Assembly: GCF_030012605.2 (NCBI RefSeq)
Contig: NZ_CP114055.2
Strand: one strand, 5' to 3'
Length of the DNA: 64,000 nt
Source: Bergeyella_A cardium
GTDB lineage: Bacteria > Bacteroidota > Bacteroidia > Flavobacteriales > Weeksellaceae
Positions 61,852 to 64,000 of the stretch are shown here, piece by piece (the stretch's first letter is position 1; every line of letters starts with the position of its first letter). The notes beneath the pieces were generated by a model that saw only the letters and a program-made list of their open reading frames with translations, made no database searches and was not told the DNA's origin. Made by a program: the position numbers and the translations under genes.

Positions 61852-62901
61852 ATGAAGACATCAGACTTTAATTTCCATCTGCCTGCTGAACTATTGGCAG
61901 AACACCCTTCCACCCACAGAGACGATGCACGATTAATGGTGCTCAACAGAAGAAACCAAACTATAGAGCATAAACTCTTTAAAGATGTTATAGACTATTT
62001 TGATGAAAATGACCTTTTCATCTTTAATAATACAAAAGTGTTCCCCGCAAGGCTCTATGGAAATAAGGAAAAAACAGGAGCTAAAATAGAAGTATTCCTC
62101 CTCAGGGAGCTCGACAAAGAAAATCGTATTTGGGATGTACTGGTAGACCCTGCAAGGAAAATCAGAATAGGGAATAAACTCTTCTTTACCGAAGATGAAT
62201 CCTTAGTAGCCGAGGTAATAGATAATACCACATCAAGAGGGAGAACCCTCAGATTCTTATATGAAGGCTCACACGAGGAATTTCGTGCAAAGCTCACTGA
62301 ACTTGGAGAAACGCCACTCCCTAAATACATTAAAAGAGCCGTAGAGCCAGAAGATGCTGAGAGATATCAAACCATCTATGCGAAATACGAAGGCGCAGTA
62401 GCAGCACCTACCGCAGGTTTGCACTTTTCTAAACACCTGATGAAACGAATGGAGATTAAGGGAATTAACTTCGCAGAGGTTACGCTCCACGTAGGTTTGG
62501 GAACTTTTAATCCCATAGAAGTGGAGGACCTTTCCAAGCACAAAATGGAGAGTGAAGAGGCGATGATAGATGCTGAAAACGCTGCTATTATCAATAAAGC
62601 AGTAGACGAAAACAGAAAAATCTGTGCTGTGGGTACTACTACGATGAGAACTTTGGAGTCTTCAGTATCATCTAATAGAAAGGTGAGTCCATACCACGGC
62701 TGGACGAATAAATTCATCTATCCACCATATGATTTCGGCGTTGCTACTTCTATGATTACGAATTTCCACACGCCTAAATCTACCCTTATAATGATGATTG
62801 CGGCTTTTGCTGGTAAAGATTTCGTAATGCACGCCTACGAGGAAGCCATTAGAGAGAAATATAAATTCTACTCCTACGGAGATGCAATGCTGATTATATA
62901 A
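61852..62901 (+). CDS. queA: S-adenosylmethionine:tRNA ribosyltransferase-isomerase
   Basis: 349 aa. It transfers and isomerises the ribosyl group of SAM onto preQ1 in tRNA to give epoxyqueuosine, the substrate of QueG (28278). Motifs: FNFHLPAELLAEHPSTHRDDARLMVLNR at the N-terminus (read in parts), TAGLHF, HVGLGTF and FHTPKSTLIMM near the C-terminus. Length matches the family. Strong promoter upstream and terminator downstream. Confidence 0.96.
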   Translation: MKTSDFNFHLPAELLAEHPSTHRDDARLMVLNRRNQTIEHKLFKDVIDYFDENDLFIFNNTKVFPARLYGNKEKTGAKIEVFLLRELDKENRIWDVLVDPARKIRIGNKLFFTEDESLVAEVIDNTTSRGRTLRFLYEGSHEEFRAKLTELGETPLPKYIKRAVEPEDAERYQTIYAKYEGAVAAPTAGLHFSKHLMKRMEIKGINFAEVTLHVGLGTFNPIEVEDLSKHKMESEEAMIDAENAAIINKAVDENRKICAVGTTTMRTLESSVSSNRKVSPYHGWTNKFIYPPYDFGVATSMITNFHTPKSTLIMMIAAFAGKDFVMHAYEEAIREKYKFYSYGDAMLII

Positions 62902-62921
62902 TATCGGAACTCAATGATAAG

Positions 62922-62955
62922 AAAAGATACAGACTTAGCGCTGTATCTTTTTTGT
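62922..62955 (+). terminator. Intrinsic terminator of queA
   Basis: AAAAGATACAG (62922-62932) pairs with CTGTATCTTTT (62941-62951), T-rich tail. Confidence 0.82.
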
Positions 62956-63010
62956 TTTAATAGGGCTTTAATAGTTCATTGTACTAATGTACCTCCTCTC
63001 GCATTATCAC

Positions 63011-63054
63011 TAAGTGCTCCCCACGCCAGTGGGTGCCTCGCCGGCTACGGCGTT
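63011..63054. repeat. Dispersed intergenic repeat, copy 5
   Basis: GTGCTCCCCACGCCAGTGGG (Q unit; CCCAC 63020-63024 pairs GTGGG 63029-63033) then CTCGCCGGCTACGGCG (P unit; CGCCG 63039-63043 pairs CGGCG 63048-63052). It reaches into the recG stop codon (63053-63055). Order here is Q then P. Confidence 0.7.
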
Positions 63055-64000
63055 AGGAGATTTTTCCCCATTTTTGTTGTCTTCTGAAGTTCTTTGCGAG
63101 GAAATCTTTCATTATTTTATGCTGAGGCAGGGAGAGGAGGGGGTCTGAGATTAGGATTTTATCTACGACGGTTTTAGAGGTTTTAATGATTTTAGCATCG
63201 GTTACGAGGTTGAGTTTCTTGAAATCTACCACACCACTTTGCTGAGTACCGAGAATATCGCCTGGACCACGAAGCTGCATATCTACTTCGGATATTTTGA
63301 AGCCATCGTTGGTTTCGCACATTGTTTTGATTCGTTTTCGTCCATCGGGTGAGAGTTTATCGGAAGTCATCAGTATGCAGAAGCTCTGCTCGGCACCTCT
63401 ACCGACTCTCCCTCTTAGCTGGTGGAGCTGAGAGAGCCCAAATCGTTCGGCATTTTCTATAATCATCACTGAGGCATTGGGTACATTTACACCGACTTCT
63501 ATTACGGTAGTGGCAACCATTATTTGCGCATCTCCCGAAGCGAAATACTGCATATTTTCGTCTTTTTCGGTGGGCTTCATCTTTCCGTGAACCATCGTTA
63601 CATTATAGTCCTTAAAGAATTCTGCTACCTGCTCGTAGCCTGCCATCAGGTTTTTATAGTCTAATGTTTCGGACTCCTCAATCAGTGGATATACGAAATA
63701 TATTTGTCTGCCTTTTTGTATTTCTCCCTTTGCGAAGTTGAATACCGAAAGCCTGTCTGCCTCCCTTCTATGAGCGGTGATAATGGGCTTTCTACCTACT
63801 GGGAGCTCATCTATAACGGATACATCGAGGTCTGAATAGAAACTCATTGCGAGCGTTCTTGGGATGGGGGTTGCCGTCATTACCAGAATGTGAGGAGGCG
63901 GGTTGTTTTTTGCCCATAGCCTTGCCCGCTGTGCTACGCCAAATCTGTGCTGCTCATCTATAATTGCCAGCCCTAGGTTTTTAAACTGTACAGGGTCTTC
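63053..64000 (-). CDS. recG: ATP-dependent DNA helicase RecG, C-terminal part (5' end outside window)
   Basis: 316 codons to the right edge with no start codon. It reads with motif II DEQH (IIDEQHRFGVAQRARL), MTATPIPRTLAMSFYSDLDVSVIDELP, and motif VI QLRGRVGRG, then the RecG-specific C-terminal DMQLRGPGDILGTQQSG. RecG reverses stalled replication forks. The N-terminal wedge and first helicase motifs are outside the window. An ATG within MTATPIP is internal, not a start. Confidence 0.95.
   Translation of the reverse strand, partial: EDPVQFKNLGLAIIDEQHRFGVAQRARLWAKNNPPPHILVMTATPIPRTLAMSFYSDLDVSVIDELPVGRKPIITAHRREADRLSVFNFAKGEIQKGRQIYFVYPLIEESETLDYKNLMAGYEQVAEFFKDYNVTMVHGKMKPTEKDENMQYFASGDAQIMVATTVIEVGVNVPNASVMIIENAERFGLSQLHQLRGRVGRGAEQSFCILMTSDKLSPDGRKRIKTMCETNDGFKISEVDMQLRGPGDILGTQQSGVVDFKKLNLVTDAKIIKTSKTVVDKILISDPLLSLPQHKIMKDFLAKNFRRQQKWGKIS

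Overview
The window reads as a stretch of chromosome from a flavobacterium, most likely family Weeksellaceae (the Chryseobacterium/Riemerella/Bergeyella group). Evidence: the recurring -7 promoter box TAnnTTTG typical of Bacteroidota, near absence of Shine-Dalgarno sequences, a low G+C estimated by eye, a one-piece CcsBA cytochrome c assembly protein, a Bacteroidota-type HU-like protein, and Bacteroidota-style surface lipoproteins with a TonB-dependent receptor. Coding density is high. I see no IS element, prophage, CRISPR array, rRNA or tRNA. Two genes run off the edges: a surface lipoprotein gene at the left (1-1133) and recG at the right (63053-64000).

Layout. 1-4.4 kb (minus): an outer-membrane uptake operon of TonB-dependent receptor, BtuG-like beta-propeller lipoprotein and a second surface lipoprotein, probably for corrinoids (vitamin B12). 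4.6-11.1 kb: a large outer-membrane barrel and ccsBA. 11.1-19.8 kb: pyrB-carA and carB of pyrimidine synthesis. carA and carB are separated by four genes of unknown or weakly known function plus a paralog remnant, and pyrB is preceded by what looks like a leader-peptide/terminator attenuator. 20.0-23.4 kb: an AT-rich surface-glycan cassette (GT2, DUF6056-like membrane protein, acyltransferase) whose acyltransferase carries 12 in-frame TACA repeats, the signature of a phase-variable gene. 23.5-25.6 kb: nfeD-flotillin membrane-domain pair. 25.7-29.2 kb: SRPBCC/TPR pair, folA, queG. 29.2-32.6 kb: secreted PepC-like peptidase, rplS, guaA. 32.7-36.7 kb (minus): haem-copper-oxidase-like protein, phoH, XRE regulator, TerC. 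37.1-39.6 kb: M14 peptidase, orphan ABC ATPase, DUF488. 39.9-45.4 kb: giant TPR protein, a small secreted protein with five periodic Cys-Cys pairs, glsA, rsmD, HU-like protein. 45.9-49.3 kb: aguB-aguA (agmatine to putrescine), PlsC-like acyltransferase, SAM hydrolase. 49.4-50.9 kb: DUF417 and AraC regulator. 51.4-56.0 kb: acyl-CoA dehydrogenase, ald, small membrane protein, purK, SDR. 56.1-61.7 kb: envelope genes kdsB and dacB, an unknown secreted protein, two methyltransferases, rhodanese. 61.9-64.0 kb: queA and recG.

The genes are mainly core metabolism (pyrimidine, purine, folate, queuosine, polyamine) mixed with envelope functions. The B12 uptake operon and cobalamin-dependent QueG fit together. 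The most unusual content is noncoding: a dispersed hairpin-repeat family in five intergenic regions, two tandem-repeat arrays, two leader-ORF/hairpin arrangements, and the tetranucleotide tract in the acyltransferase.
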